This document shows, one piece after another, positions 1 to 13,170 of a DNA stretch of 64,000 nucleotides. The DNA is from Stercorarius parasiticus (Eukaryota; Chordata; Aves; Charadriiformes; Stercorariidae): assembly GCA_013396915.1 (NCBI GenBank), contig VWZL01000444.1, forward strand, positions 107,341-171,340. The letters are read 5' to 3'. The position numbers were made by a program, and so were the translations under genes. Position 1 is the first letter of the stretch. Every line of letters starts with the position of its first letter. Below the pieces are notes generated by a model. The model was not told where the DNA came from, did not search any database, and worked only from the letters and a program-made list of their open reading frames with translations.

Positions 1-3000
1 GTCCTGTTGCTTCAGTGACTCCCAGCTTCCTAGAAAACCCTGCTCTTAGCACAGCAGGGTGGGTGAAAGATTCTTGTCTTAGTTCTGAACTGAGTTATTT
101 TTCCAGATATAGGAAAATGCCATTTAAAAGGTAGCCGAGCAGTTTTTGCTTCTGACAGCTACCTGAAGTCCCAGTTACTTTTTCAGCGTTTAGAGACCTT
201 TGGTCTGTTAAGACCAAAAGCTGGCAAAAATAACCTTGTGACCTGTTGGAGACAGGTGGTAAGACCTTTAGAGCTGGTATCGGTAGCATGGTGGTGACAG
301 GTTATACACAAAATAGCTCCAGTGCTTTCCAGTTTTTAATTTCAGTAGGCTAGTATACTGATTCAGTCATTCAGGAAATCCTAATGTTCTGCTTAATGAT
401 AGCGTGGCTTTACTTAAAATAAAATGCTTGTATAAATTATATATCTCTTTTGTTAAACTATCACAGTTCTTATGGTATTCAGAACGTTGTAGCATCATTC
501 TACTCCTGCCACAGTCCTCTATACCAAAGCATTGTTCTCCTACAGTAAACACTCTATTAGCTATATCTACCCACAGTACTTGTCAACAGCTGAGCCCATT
601 TTTTTCAAAACTATTCCTACTGAAATCAGACAGATGACATAGCTACAGAAAATAAGATGTAAGCATCCACTTATACTGTATGTTGCAAACACACAGTTTG
701 ACAACTCAAGATTAAATGCATAGGACTAATGTACACCTCCAGGTCAACATTACTCGAATCAGTACAGCTGATTTGGTAATTATGGCTTATTCAGAAAGCA
801 TTCAGTTGGATGTAAACATGTACTTCTATGGTGAGTCTGTAACTTGTAATATTGACATGCACTGTATAAGTGCTTTGATTGTAGCTGATGAACATGTTTT
901 TCAGTATTTTAGGTAGGACATATATCACAGGCTGTGTGATGGAAAAAATATAAGACATTTGATCACTCTTACGCACTTATTCCAATGTAATTTGCATTCG
1001 AATTAGCTTTAGCAACTGACTTCAGCTACTCAACTACTTTTACACAAGAGTTAAACATACTGGATACACCCTGCGTTATTTTCGTCCTGTATATGCTCTA
1101 CTTAGCAGGACATTTGCTTATGTCTCTGAGTATCACATACTTAACCATGGACAGGTTGAGTAGATCAGCCTTTTTCATGAGTCAACTCCAGTATAAACCC
1201 TTATAAAATGAACAGAGCTAGTAATTTGAGTGGGTTTTTGTAATTCTTAAGTCCCTCCTGTATAACAAATGACAGTAGAATCTCAATTACCTGAAGGTCT
1301 CTTGCGACACCTGAAAACTTTGGATAATTAGGGTTAATTGGGTATAGCTGGTTGGCTGCGCTGATGCTGCCATGCACATAGCCACAGGCTAATACACTCT
1401 GCGTCCATGGCAAAGAGACTATTCTGGCAGGACAGCTTGATTTCACAAGGTACATTTGTTGCAGTGGGGGCTTGAAGCTCATTTTTTTTCCGGGATGACC
1501 TGTAAGAAAGACTGCAGCCCCATACGACGTGGGGTTGGGATTGGGATATCTTGGATTGCATGGGTCTCCGTGAATAAGAACACCCAGGGGAAGGTCCCTT
1601 CTGTCTTTTTCAGCCATTTATCTACCTAGCATGCAGTCCAGCTAAGTTAGTATATAGCTAGAAGGACAATTCTAAGCACAAAGATATATTTTCCTACATA
1701 CCTAAGCTCTTTATTTCCCTTTCTCTGTCCTAGAAACTGTGAGAGTTCCCTGCCTGTTCTCCAGACTTTCTCTTGGCTGCCTAGCAGAAAGCCTGCTAGA
1801 AAGCTGCAACTGCTCGCAGGAGAGACTGGCAGCACTTATTTAAACAGGCTTTGGAAAACTGAAATTTCTGTCTTCCTGATTTTTAGATATTTTTACTTGA
1901 TGTTGCTCATTTACCCATTCCCACCCCCAATGGCAGCACATGACAAACTCCTTAAGAACCTGTTAAAAACATAGGGCTTAGAGCTATTAAAGAAATAGTA
2001 CAGGCAAGGGCGTTGAATTGACAAAAAGAAGCACTTAGGATACTCACTTATTGAAATGTGGGTTTGGTGTTTTAAAAATAAACATTCCTTTCACATTCCT
2101 GTCAGGTTGGAAAAAGAAAGAGGAGGGGAAGAACATCAGCTGGCAGCCACAAGCAGTGCCATTAGAGCACTTCTGCGGTGTAGAGCCCCCAGGCTGAGCA
2201 CTGTAGGGCTGTTCTCACAGTGGTGCCCACAGATGTTAATCTGGGGAAAACAAGAAGAATCAAAGAGGATGGAAAACATTTCAAATATTATTCCCTCCTC
2301 TATTTTCTCCTTTCAGACATCACTATGGTTCAAAAGGAAAGCAGTTATCAGCTCCTGAGCTATGCGATTCAACTAAGTGGACCTAGAACAGAAACCACTA
2401 CAAACCACTGACACGTATTTTTTCCATACTATCTCCTTCAAATAAAGCAGTGACTCTGCAATAGTTTTAATATTTTCACTTATTAAAATTTTGCTTTCAT
2501 TATTGTCTTTTATTATGGGTTTTGCAGGTACACCAAAAAAAAGGCAAGGCTCCAGCTTTGGACTGAAATGAGGCATCGAATCATCAAAATTCCTTTTTCC
2601 CCAACAAGCTCATTTCAGGTAATGGAACTTACCAGGCTTATATCAATAGAGATATCAGTGCCTGCCCTGGGCTTTACCAACCATGAAAAAATCACTAAAT
2701 ATACAACAATTCTAGCCCCTCTGCTCATGACACTAATACACTTTTCCAACACAAAGAGCATAGATATTGCATTAACCAAAAAGGAGCATTTGCTCATTAA
2801 AATGTAGGTTGGTGTTCTGCTACAACCATTATATTGCATTCTTGTCAGGCTAGAAGGAAAATGCAGCCAAAACCCAAATAAAATCAACCAGAATAAAACA
2901 TCTACTCTACTGATTATTTTAGAATTATTTTAACTGATTTTATCTAAACCTTAAATAATTTTTTTATTTATTTCATGTGCCCCTAAGATCTAATTGTGTA

Positions 3001-4399
3001 TTTAGTTACTTTTTTCACATTTCACACCCAGGACTTCAATGGTCTCAACACGGCATAATGGTTTTTTTAGTCATAATCCTTTTTTCCTTGGCTCTACTTG
3101 TGATCTTGGGCCTCTTTCAAACTCTCTCACTCTTCTGCTTGACCAGGAAAGCCAGGTCAGAGCCAGGAAAAGGTCAGAAATCTCTCCAGTATCGTAAGCC
3201 TTTTGGTATTCCATTCACTTTGCAAAGATCGAGTCCACATCTGATTGAAAGCACTTTTACCAATTGCCCAGCTTTATAGGATAAGATTGAAGAAAGCCAA
3301 TAGATTCATCACATTTTCTTCAACTCTTCCATCTACCTGATGCCAAGGGAGATAGGTAGTGAGGCTGGTTTCCAGCTCCTTCCTTTGTCTAGCTCGTTTC
3401 TGCCTCTCCAGGTGCTGGCTCTGCTCTGAAGGAGGACTTTGAAGGCTCCACTCACTGCCATGACACCCACTGTCGCTTGTGCCTGCACAGGGGGCACATC
3501 ATCCTCCTGTGGCTCCCTGTAGTAGCTTTTGCCTGGGAGCTTTGACTCTGCCTCAAGGTGCTTGCAAGCACCTGTAATGGAGCTGTCTCAAGGCTTTTAG
3601 TGATCACACCTGTATTGCCTCTGGTTTTATACAGCTCACCTACATCAACATATTGTTCATCAAGGATGCTTTTATTTTTCCTTGGGTTTACTGCAGTTTT
3701 TCCGGCATAGCATCTAAAACTGCAGCAATCTTGATAGTTCCCTGTTTTCTTATTAAAAAGTGACAGTGGGATAGCAAAAGGCTGCATACAGAGCTATACG
3801 ACACAAGAACACAGTGTTACAGTCCCTGAAATACACTTGTTTAGTGCTAGGCAGGCAAATGTCTTCTTGACAAATGTCAGTTTCTGTGGTTTGAGTTAAT
3901 CATGCAGAGGCAAGCAGCAAAATTAATCTTGCCCTATGGCTGGTTACTCCTACTTACAGTACTGATTTTATATTTCTGATCATTTTATACGGGGCAGGGG
4001 AGAGGTTGTTGGGGGTGTGTGTGTGTGTCGGTATATACATATGAAAATCACCTGGATTGAAAAAAACAGTCCTAATATACATTAAAAAAAAAAGAAAAAT
4101 CAACATGTGGGGATGACTATATGCCCTGATGAATATACACTACTGTGTTTGATGGCAGCTAAGCTTCTAGTTTAGGTTCATTTGTTGACTGCTTTATATG
4201 TCACCAGTTGAGAAGTGAGCCTTGGGACTGATTCTCCTGCAGCGAAGGAAGATGATATTTATGATAGAAAAGTGCTGAGCTGCCAGAACAGGTGTCAGGT
4301 CCATTGGCATTTTAGTCCACTATTTTCATTATCTGTTTAACATACTTATTGGCTCCTACTGATATAGTTTCTTATCTGAACAGTATTTATTCTTAAACC
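1..4399. other. Intergenic DNA, no gene recognised
   Basis: This stretch is AT-rich with stop codons in all frames. The open frames are short (138 codons at most), with no recognisable domain and no convincing splice-bounded exon. A short GT run lies near 4016-4028. I see no RNA gene or clear transposon here. Confidence 0.5.
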
Positions 4400-4530
4400 C
4401 TTTGGGTCTGAGAAGTACTATTGTACCCATTTGCACAGGTGAATGGAATGAGGCACAATGATTTTTAATTAATTGCCCAGAATCACAGAGGGAATTCTTG
4501 CCCCTTTACAGTGCAGGCCTGAGCTACAAA
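4400..4530 (+). repeat. MIR-like SINE fragment
   Basis: The order of blocks resembles the MIR core: a 'TACCCATTTGCACAGGTGAA' block, then 'GAATGAGGCACAATG', then 'AATTGCCCAGAATCACAGAG'. These correspond to the MIR segments around 'CCCATTTTACAG', 'ACTGAGGCACAGAG' and 'TTGCCCAAGGTCACACAG'. MIR elements are old and survive at low copy in amniote genomes, so a diverged copy in a bird is plausible. The assignment rests on recall of the consensus only. Confidence 0.5.
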
Positions 4531-7500
4531 AGCTGTAGTCAATTTAATGGCTTCTGAACTCTCAAACTCGTTAATGAACAAGCAAAGCAGAGCAGTGTGT
4601 CGGTAGCATCAGTCTGATGTGTCACATGCATCTGTTAACGAGCAAACAACTGGCAGTGAGGTTACAGAAACCCATGCTGACCACGTCTTTTCTCTTCCTG
4701 CACAGCTCCCTGCCGTATACGTCACCCATGGACAGAAATTCTAGGGCTGACAAGGTAAACCCCATGTAACTCCTGCAATCAAGGTAGTTGCACAACAATA
4801 AAATGGGGCAAGACTACAAAGACTCTGAAGCACCTGCCAAGTGCACGTGGCCAGGCACCTTTCTGAGCATGTCTGGGAAAGGCAGGTTCAGCACAAGCTT
4901 TTTACTGCTTTCACCCAGCTGCAGCTGGTGCGGTGAGCACACAGCTTAGAGCCATTACAGGCAAAGGAAACAAACTGCAGCAAAGACAAGGTGGCTGCAC
5001 CGCAGTTGTGCTTTGCTGATGTGGTGCTGGGCCTGATGCCTTTGGTTGGGAAGAGTGGCCTCTTGTGCCCCAGGAAGCCTCCCTGGAACTTCTTATAAGG
5101 AACAAGACCAGTCATTACATATAACAAGGACACCAGATTGAAAAGGTGTTTTGTCAAAGTGACACAAGGTCTCGTTATGACATTTGCAATTGGCCCTGGG
5201 GAGAGAAGCCACATGGCCATGTACTTGAATCGTCAGTCCTCTGTGTTGGATAAAAGGCTCCTCTCTGCCCTGAAGATGTAAACCGATCCCCTTTTAGTAT
5301 TGCAAATACATGCTTTCTGGCTCTCTTTGAGCTCCAGACAGTCTCTAATGAAGAAGCTGAGGAATTTAGTGTTCTTCCTTTTGACTTTTGAGAGCACTTG
5401 CCCCTAACCATTACATATGTCACCTAGAACGTCACTTAGTATACTTCCTAAGTGCAGCTTAAATCCAAAACCGCTATAAGCATTGACAGCATAAATCAAG
5501 CCAGAGAGAGGCTTTGTGCTAAATCCCAGCACAGGTTTTCAGAGGTAGCTCAGGGAACCGTTCCCAAGTGGGAGGAGATTTAGCTGAGCCTTCCTGCAGT
5601 CCCTGCCTCCCAGGAAGAGCGGAGTGTCAAGTGAAGGATCAGGGTTGATGTCTGTAATTTAGGACCAGGAGTGTTAGAAATAAGAAGACCTGTGTTGATT
5701 TTTTTATGTGGGTAGATTGTGCCAGGATTTTTTTTCTCATCTCTCATTTAAGCTTCACAAAGAGAAAGTAGCCGGTAGCTTTACCATGCATGTCTGTGAT
5801 GTTTCAGATGTATGAGCATCTTGTAATTACAAGATGAAAATCTGTGGAAGGGTAATGTGCTCACTTTCTAGCCCCAAAGCCTGTCACAAGGGACCAAAAT
5901 GGCTTCTTTTGTTACTGGAAGAAAGCCAGTGTTTAATATTAAAACTAGTTTATTCTAAATCTGGTAGCTCCAAACAGTCCTATTTGTACATCACTTGTCG
6001 ATCTAATTTCTTTCAGTTGCCTATTTCAATGCATTTATTTGTCTGATTAAGTTGTAAGAGTCAACAACAACAAAAAATCACTTCAGTGAATTTACTGTTG
6101 ATCTATTTCCAGTTCATACAAATCAATGAAGTCAAATTTCTCAGTGGCCCAATTTGTTAATCAGCAAGAGTTTTGCTGAACCTCACAATTGTCACTGATG
6201 CGTGATACCGTATTTAGGTATTTGCCTTCCCTCATTTCTATCATTTTTGATAAATAATGTTTTATAATAGCTTTTAAGTTGTCCCATGCTGTCCATTATA
6301 GTAGCTTCTTTATTAACAACAATCTACCAGCTTAAATATACTGTATCTAATAACACAGTCTTTGATATTCTCCGACTAAATTTACAGTTTCTCCTCTCCT
6401 CCCCCTTCTCACAGAAGAATATCATATTTTGGCCCATGTCTCCCATTTACATCTCCTAAACTGCAATAGCTCTTGTCTTTTCACTGCTGTTTAAATGTCG
6501 TCCAAGCCATCCATCATTTTAGGTCAGAGTGGCGCAGTGAGGGAGATGCAGCAGGGCTCTGCGACTGCACTGAATCCACGACAGCGCAGGGCCAGTCAAT
6601 AGAAGCAGCAAAAAAACTGCAGCATAAAAAACACCAACCCACCAGATTGATTACAGCAATGGAGAATACTAATGTCTTAAATTAAAAATACGTCTGACAG
6701 CATCCTCAGCTATTTCTCACATTTGATGCCAGGCTGTACTTACCTTCAGCACAGGCCATGACAACCTGCAGCATATTAACGGGGATGGAGAGAGCGCTGG
6801 TCCAAACAGGGGGAGATGGGGGGAAGGGGGAGGAAGGGCTGTGCAGCCATTCAACTGTACAGCACAGACATCAATGTAGAAATATGTTTTGTGTCAGCTG
6901 ATGCTAATGGAAAGAATAAAGCCTCCTTATCGCTGCTGGTAAATCTGTGTCTGGTTGTCACTTGGATTTTCTCGAAAAAATCAACACAGCTAATTCATCT
7001 GCCCTGTAGTTCGCATATGTCCCATGCATTTAACCTGTCATGACTCAGAGGTATGGACTCTTGCGATATTTATTCATCTTCCAAAAGTTGCTACAGTCTC
7101 ATGTATACGAAGTCACAAAACGAGACAATTGCTATTACTCAAATTATTTCTAAAACATATAGACTTTTCCACAATGATTATTTGCACTTTCTTAACCCCC
7201 AAGCTAGTTTTGCTTTAATATGATCTGTACATAGCATTTGCTTGTATATATGAGTATTTCTGTATACAGGCAATATTTCTGTATATTGGGCTTAAGCATT
7301 CAGCCACTCTGACGAGTAAGCCCTGAGCTTCAGTGGTTCCAAATGTGTGAGTAGAAAAACACAGGCCTGGCTCTTCCAGATTTCCTGAAAGCTTGTTCCA
7401 TGGAGTCAGAAAAGGATTTGATTGTGATGCTACTAAAAATGACATCAAAACTGTTACTATCATCAAAAAACCTTCCATTTATCTTTTGCGTGGTAATAGG

Positions 7501-8740
7501 TAGGTTTTTTCCCCTTAATGTTAGGGGACAGATTCTGAAGTCGATGTACAGTTGATATACTGACCCCTTCGATTGCACAGGAAGTTGTCTATTCAAGGTT
7601 TTGAGATTTGCCATAGCTCTAAGACAATATTCTTATTCTTCCTACACAGAATGAAGAAAATAGGCATATTGTTTGAACAATGATCTTACTCCTCCATATA
7701 TCTAGATCATCTCCTGTTTATCTTTCATGCCTATTTGTACTTCCATAATATAGGACCAGATTCTGGCTGCCTAATCAGTTTGAGTGGGATGCTGTTTCCC
7801 TAGTAGTTTCATCAAAATAAATGAATCTACCAGACAACTAAGCGCTAAAGAATAAGAGTAAATAAAGCACAGTCTCATCCATCATTCACATTTTATGAAA
7901 ACAGAGGCAAGAAATTCAGCAGGAATCACTGAGGAGAGAACAAAACACCTATATAAATGAGTACAGAGCTAGCCTTGTCTGTACATTTTCGTTTCTGTGT
8001 AAGTTTGGTTATTTTATTTGCAGTTGTGGAGATAGAGAATGAAGGGCAGACAGGTGTAATTTATGGGGGAAAAAAAAAAGACCCTCTTTGTTTGCAAAAT
8101 CAATTTATTCTAAGTTGATGGATAATTTCTCTTGAAAACTGAGTTTGATTAAGGTTTATGCTTAGGCTTTAAATACTACCAGCACAATAAGAAGGATTAT
8201 GTACTTGTGCAGTATCTGCTAGCAAAATCCTGTGAGCTACTACCGTACTTTTAAAGAGCATATTTTCCTGCAGCAGCAGGATGCCTGTTGCTAAGTACAT
8301 ATCACAAGTGGTAGAACAGAGGGACTAAATATTTTGAAGAAAGAACAGGAAAGTAGGATTGGTTGTTGCAATGATTATGATATTTTTGCTCAGTTTGGAT
8401 GAGATTCATCTCACCTAATTTTAGCAAACCTAGATATTAAGTTTGAGCTACTCTTATAGAAGCTCTTTTCCCTCTCAGGAGAGGACAGTCCTTAAAATAC
8501 AGCTCATATTCTAAGTTAAGTAGTGTTAATTATTCTTTGTTGGAGCCTTTCTCCTTCTACTGGCTATACAATAGAATTGGGTATACAAGCCTAATTTAGT
8601 TTAGGCCTAATGAGTAACATCTAGATGGTTAAAGTCAGTTGAGATGACTCCCACCCTGTTAGATGCTTAGTGGGTGAACCACTAATATTAAGAGTAGTCT
8701 TTTGGCTCTTATAAAGGGAAATACTGAAAGGACAGAAGAA
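4531..8740. other. Intergenic DNA, no gene recognised
   Basis: The sequence is mostly AT-rich. The segment 6780-6840 is purine-rich (runs of G and GGA). No open frame exceeds 110 codons and none resembles a known protein. No RNA gene or transposon end was recognised. Confidence 0.5.
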
Positions 8741-8749
8741 CTGTAGATG

Positions 8750-9000
8750 CTGTTTCTCTGTTTGAAAAGACTAAAAAAGGATGAGCTAGCAAAACATAAA
8801 CTGGTTAGTCTGACATCACTCACAAGTAAAACTATAACACAGTTAGCAAAAAATTCAACTACCAAATAATATTACAATATGGAATTACAGTGTTCTAAAT
8901 GCAATTATAGTGAGTCAAAATGAGGATTTAAAGAAGATAGGTCTTGTCATACAAAACTGTTTCTTTTTTCCTTGAGAAAATTACAGGGCTAACTGATAGA
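8750..9000 (+). mobile_element. Old CR1/L3-like LINE fragment (RT region)
   Basis: Translated on the plus strand, 8796-8840 gives a peptide close to KLVSLTSLTSKTITQ. This resembles the 'RPVSLTSVPGKVMEQ' block of CR1-clade reverse transcriptases. About 100 bases downstream, 'GGTCTTGTCATACAAAACTG' resembles the following 'SCLTNLI' block. The frame is broken by stops and indels, so this is an old, inactive fragment. Its ends are uncertain. Confidence 0.45.
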
Positions 9001-12000
9001 CTCTTGTGCTGATGATATTTTTCCATGTTTTCATAAGCACCACTTATTACTACATGATACTTCAAATAAAAATCCCTCACTGCATAAGGCAACACTACAT
9101 TTTCATCAAAAACTGGGTCATTAACAGATCTTTAACAGTAGTTGTTAATGGGCAGACCCAAACATTTTACTGGTAGTGTCTCTGCAGGAATGAGCTCTTG
9201 GTCCAAATCTAGTGTTTCCAGAAGAGAATTAGATGATATCAAGCCTGGGGTTCTCGCCTTGATTTGGGTCCTACCTTCACAAGGACTTTAGGTTTTGGTG
9301 GGACCCTCCTTTTTTTCACCTCTACCAGGAGTTAAGATAGTCCTAAGTGTTGCGCTAAACTCCTCAGGCTGGCTACAAGGAATATAAAGGTGGCCTTTAA
9401 TGGTCTCTAAAGAAAACCAGATCAAAGTGGCTGATCCCAGCAGTAACATCTGGTGGGGTGGCAGGGGTTGTTCATGAAATTTTATAACCTACTATGTACG
9501 TCAGAGCAAAGAGATGGACTGGTCCCCTCAGCAATGGCACTGTTGATGTATGAAATTCAGAAGATAGATAATGTATCAGAGAGGGTGACTGGCCTATAAA
9601 GGTTCCTGCATTTGTGTTATTCTTCCATATGGTCACATTCTCATAGACTGGTGGTAGAACTTGGAGGGGGGTATGTGCAGATCTGAGGCTTTTTCTGAAT
9701 AGATTTCCAGCTAAAAACTAGAAACTCATTGCAGCTACACCAAATGCAACCACAAACTTGTTATTATCATTTACTTGATCTGTCCAAATCATTGTCATTT
9801 ATGAGTTTGACACTATGGTACATAAGTGTTCTGTGTAAGGCAGACACTTCTCTGCTGTTCTGAGATTAAACACAACTGCTAATCTCAGTACCATCCCCTT
9901 CCTTGCTAGACTGAATCTTGGCTATGGACTCAGAACAAAAGAATGACTCATTTAAACATGTTTTTTCCACTAAGTAGAAAGCCTCGGTAATGCTTTATCA
10001 TATCTAGGAACAGTAGTTGACATTAGGTGCTTGCCCCCATTAGCTACTTCTTTGCTTACTAGGTAAAAAACAACTTTTCTCGTCAGCAACTCTTCTGAAT
10101 GCATCTCACAACTCTTTTGGCAGTGAAGGAAATATGTATTTTTATCGCACACCTTATCTCACTGACTACTTTCCTTCTTTCCTAAGTATCTTTGTGTGCT
10201 CTGCTTTTCCTTACATAAGCTGCTCTACATGTTGTTCTCAGTCTTTCTTTGCCTGTGTCTCCCTTACTTAGCCTAGCCTACAGTGTACCGTGCCTGTCAA
10301 GAGCTGGCACAGCATCTATAGACAACGATCAAATTGCTATGTTGATGCTTTTGAAAAAACTGATTAAATTTACACCATTTACTTGTCCTGGTACTCTCAT
10401 TCTAACAGTCAAATGGAAATAGTTTTCTGTTCACACAGTAATCTTAATGCTGGGTTTTGTTCTCGTTACATTTTTTATCAGGCAGATGGAATTCTGAGCC
10501 CTTTTTCTTCTCATTAAAATTTATTGGATGAATGGATTAATTGTGTGCCAGTGTCTGGTCTCTTACGATCTTTGCAGGAAGAATCAGCCAACATCTCTCT
10601 GAACAAGGAGGGGTAAGCTGTTGTTGGGTATTATGGTTGTTTTTTTATAACTTAATTTCTGAAGAATGTCATGTGTTTCAAAATAATGAGCATTTTCCCT
10701 CAGGCAATGTCTCCTTGAGGGACATGTCACAGCTGGCTGTCATAGTCATCATGTATTAGTCCACATGATGGAACATGACACAACTGAGCAACTGGTGGTA
10801 GCATGTTACACGGGAAATCTGGGGAAAGAAACACTTCTTCTGTGTGCACTTAGGCAAAGCTTTTCCTGTCCCTTAGATCTGAAGTATATGTTCCCTACAA
10901 AGGAAGAAGAGTCTAACATAAAAACAATAAAAACACTGAGGTGCACTAGTAGGTTCTGCAATTCTGTTTGCCCAAAAGATTCCTTTTGGACTGAGGAAAT
11001 AAATAAAACAATCTTCTTTTTTTTCTTCTTCTTTTTTGTTTTTTTTCTTGATTCAGGAACTTGACTAAAAGTTTTGTTAAAAAGAAGAGTATAGAAAGTG
11101 CACTCATTGAAATGCAAATCTGAGGCAAGAATCTCAGCCTCTTATTTTGTACACACACACAAAATCTAGGCACTCACCTATTTTTTTTAACTGCAGTTTA
11201 AACCATAACTATTGTAATAGGCTTCAATAAATGTCTGCCTTAACATTTCTGTCTGCCAGAGAAGGGGCAATGGATGGAAATCATCTTATGCTACATCTGA
11301 GTACCTCACTCAAGATTTCTTTGATAGTCAGTGGAGGTTCATCACTCCTTAAAGCAGGTATTTAAAACAGGTCTGGTGATTCATGCTCTAGAAGTGCCTG
11401 TTTCTTCTTGACTAGAAAGGGACAGACAAAAGGTATAGGTGAAACGAAACTATATATACAGTCAGGTGAGATGGATCCTACCACAGGGTATTACTATGAC
11501 CTGAACTCATTACAGAAAAGAAGAGGAAAACTTCACCTTCACACATATTACCCATGCACACACAGAAATCTAGGAGCCAAATTTAACCTCTTGCTCCTTT
11601 ACCGAGCCTAGCATATTAAAATACTAGTTTCGGTGAGAATTTCTAGGAGTTTTATCAAACTGAAGAGGAAATGCTGAAGGCAAAGGAGGAAAAAACACAG
11701 CTTTCAATTTGTATTCTTCAGTTCTCTCAAGGTAGGAATCCTAGTGGGAGTTAAGCCTTAGCACACTATTAGTTTTGGAGAAGGCAAGACAAAGCTTATG
11801 CTTAAACTGGAGCTTATATCTAAACACTGTGAAGGAAAGCCTTTGCTTTGGATTTATATAAATTTAGGATTCAGAGTGATTAGAAAAAGCACCACTTTCA
11901 GCAGAGCAGGTTTCAGTGAAGTAGTCTTCTATACAGGCTTATGTCAGAGATACAAGCAATTTTACAACTTCGAAATACACGATAATCCTCTTTAGGCTCC

Positions 12001-12680
12001 AGTGTATACCTATGACTTGTTAAATGGATCATTGCTTTCTGTGTTCTTGCCAAAATCTCTACTCCACTTGTTTCCAAGTTTCCTCATCTAGAAATACCAC
12101 ATAGATCTCATCCTGGAAAGTTGTTAAGACCTTCTCACCATGTTGGTGTGTCATTGTCTTGGAGTCTACACAGCTGTAGTGTGTCTTCTACTTGTGTGTG
12201 TTTCTCCTGTAGCATTCTGGAACATGTGTAAATGTCCCTTCGTTGGCCTTGGCGTTTGGCGTACCACTCACCAGCAAAAGCAATGTAACTGTCCCCTGCA
12301 GGAGGAACCTCAGAGCCTACCACAGGAGTCATGGCAGGTCAGATATCTCCAAAGAAGGACCCAAACCAGGCAGTGCATTGCTTAGAGAGCTGCCTTAGCC
12401 AGCAGCAAGAAACGGTGGCCACCAGACAGCATCTGAAATTATGCACCTCCTCAGGCCTTATAAGGAACGAGTGGTGTCTGCTCAGGATCCACAGGGCAGT
12501 GCCTGGCTTCAGCCTCTGTGCCTCAGGGCACTGGGATCAGCTCCTCTGGCAGCCTCAAGGGATCCAAATCCCTGTCCCTTGCTCTGAAGGGGCAGCTCTG
12601 CTCTCTGGCTATAGGAGAACCTGTCTGGCAATACTCCCCAGCTGAAGCCAACGTAGCAAGTGCCAGGAGCATTGGGGCTG
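9001..12680. other. Intergenic DNA, no gene recognised
   Basis: AT-rich sequence with a pyrimidine tract at about 11011-11050 (TTTTCTTCTTC and poly-T). Base composition rises in GC after about 12200. No coding exon or RNA gene was recognised. Confidence 0.45.
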
Positions 12681-12689
12681 GCCGGACAG

Positions 12690-12800
12690 GAGCTGCGAGT
12701 CGCAGCAAGGCTAGTGGGGTCAGTGGCCTCACAGGCCAGGACACAGTCCCACAGGCCCCGAGCAAGAAGAGCAGAGCAGGTCCGGTGACAGGAACCGAAA
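12690..12800 (+). repeat. Unnamed dispersed repeat, copy 1
   Basis: This segment aligns with 42090-42185 in the same orientation. Shared blocks include 'CAGCAAGGCT', 'ACAGTCCCACAGGCCC' and 'AAGAAGAGCAGA'. The long open frame across it (194 codons from 12518) has low-complexity composition and no recognised domain, so I do not call it a gene. The family is not one I can name. Confidence 0.5.
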
Positions 12801-13009
12801 GTGCTCCAAGGATGCGCAGCTGCTCCACATCAGTACCAGCGCTGAGCCAACTCCAAAAAACCCCCAGAGGTCATGGATGCACTTGGGCTTCTAACAAGGA
12901 ACAAAGAATGCCCTTTTCATCCTTGTTTCATACAGAAGTGCATCAATCCTGTGACTTGCTCCAAGTACCCATGTCTTTCACTGCACATGGTCCCTTCTCA
13001 GCTGCCATT

Positions 13010-13170
13010 TTCACAGAATCACAGAATCACAGAATGATAGAGGTTGGAAGGGACCTCGAAGATCATCTAGTCCAACCCCCCTGCCAGAGCAGGGTCACCT
13101 AGAGCAGGTTGCATAGGAATGTGTCCAGGCAGATTTTGAATGTCTCCAGAGAGAGAAGCAGCCCCAGCAC
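13010..13170 (-). mobile_element. CR1 LINE 3' end
   Basis: It begins with tandem 'ACAGAATC' units, the reverse complement of the CR1 3' tail. It continues with 'GGTTGGAAGGGACCT', 'CATCTAGTCCAACCCCCCTG' and 'CAGGTTGCATAGGAATG'. This is a severely 5'-truncated copy whose sense strand is minus. It is the same subfamily type as the element at 38.6 kb. Confidence 0.9.

Noticed and set aside
1201..1617. 138-codon minus-strand ORF
   Set aside because: Composition is unremarkable and no known motif or exon boundary is visible.
2056..2870. Weak similarity between about 2050-2115 and 2795-2865
   Set aside because: The shared blocks are short (around 'TTGGTGTT' and 'TTGTCAGG') with poor alignment between; it could be chance.
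12518..13102. 194-codon plus-strand ORF
   Set aside because: It runs through an unnamed repeat into a CR1 3' end, so it is not a conserved coding unit.
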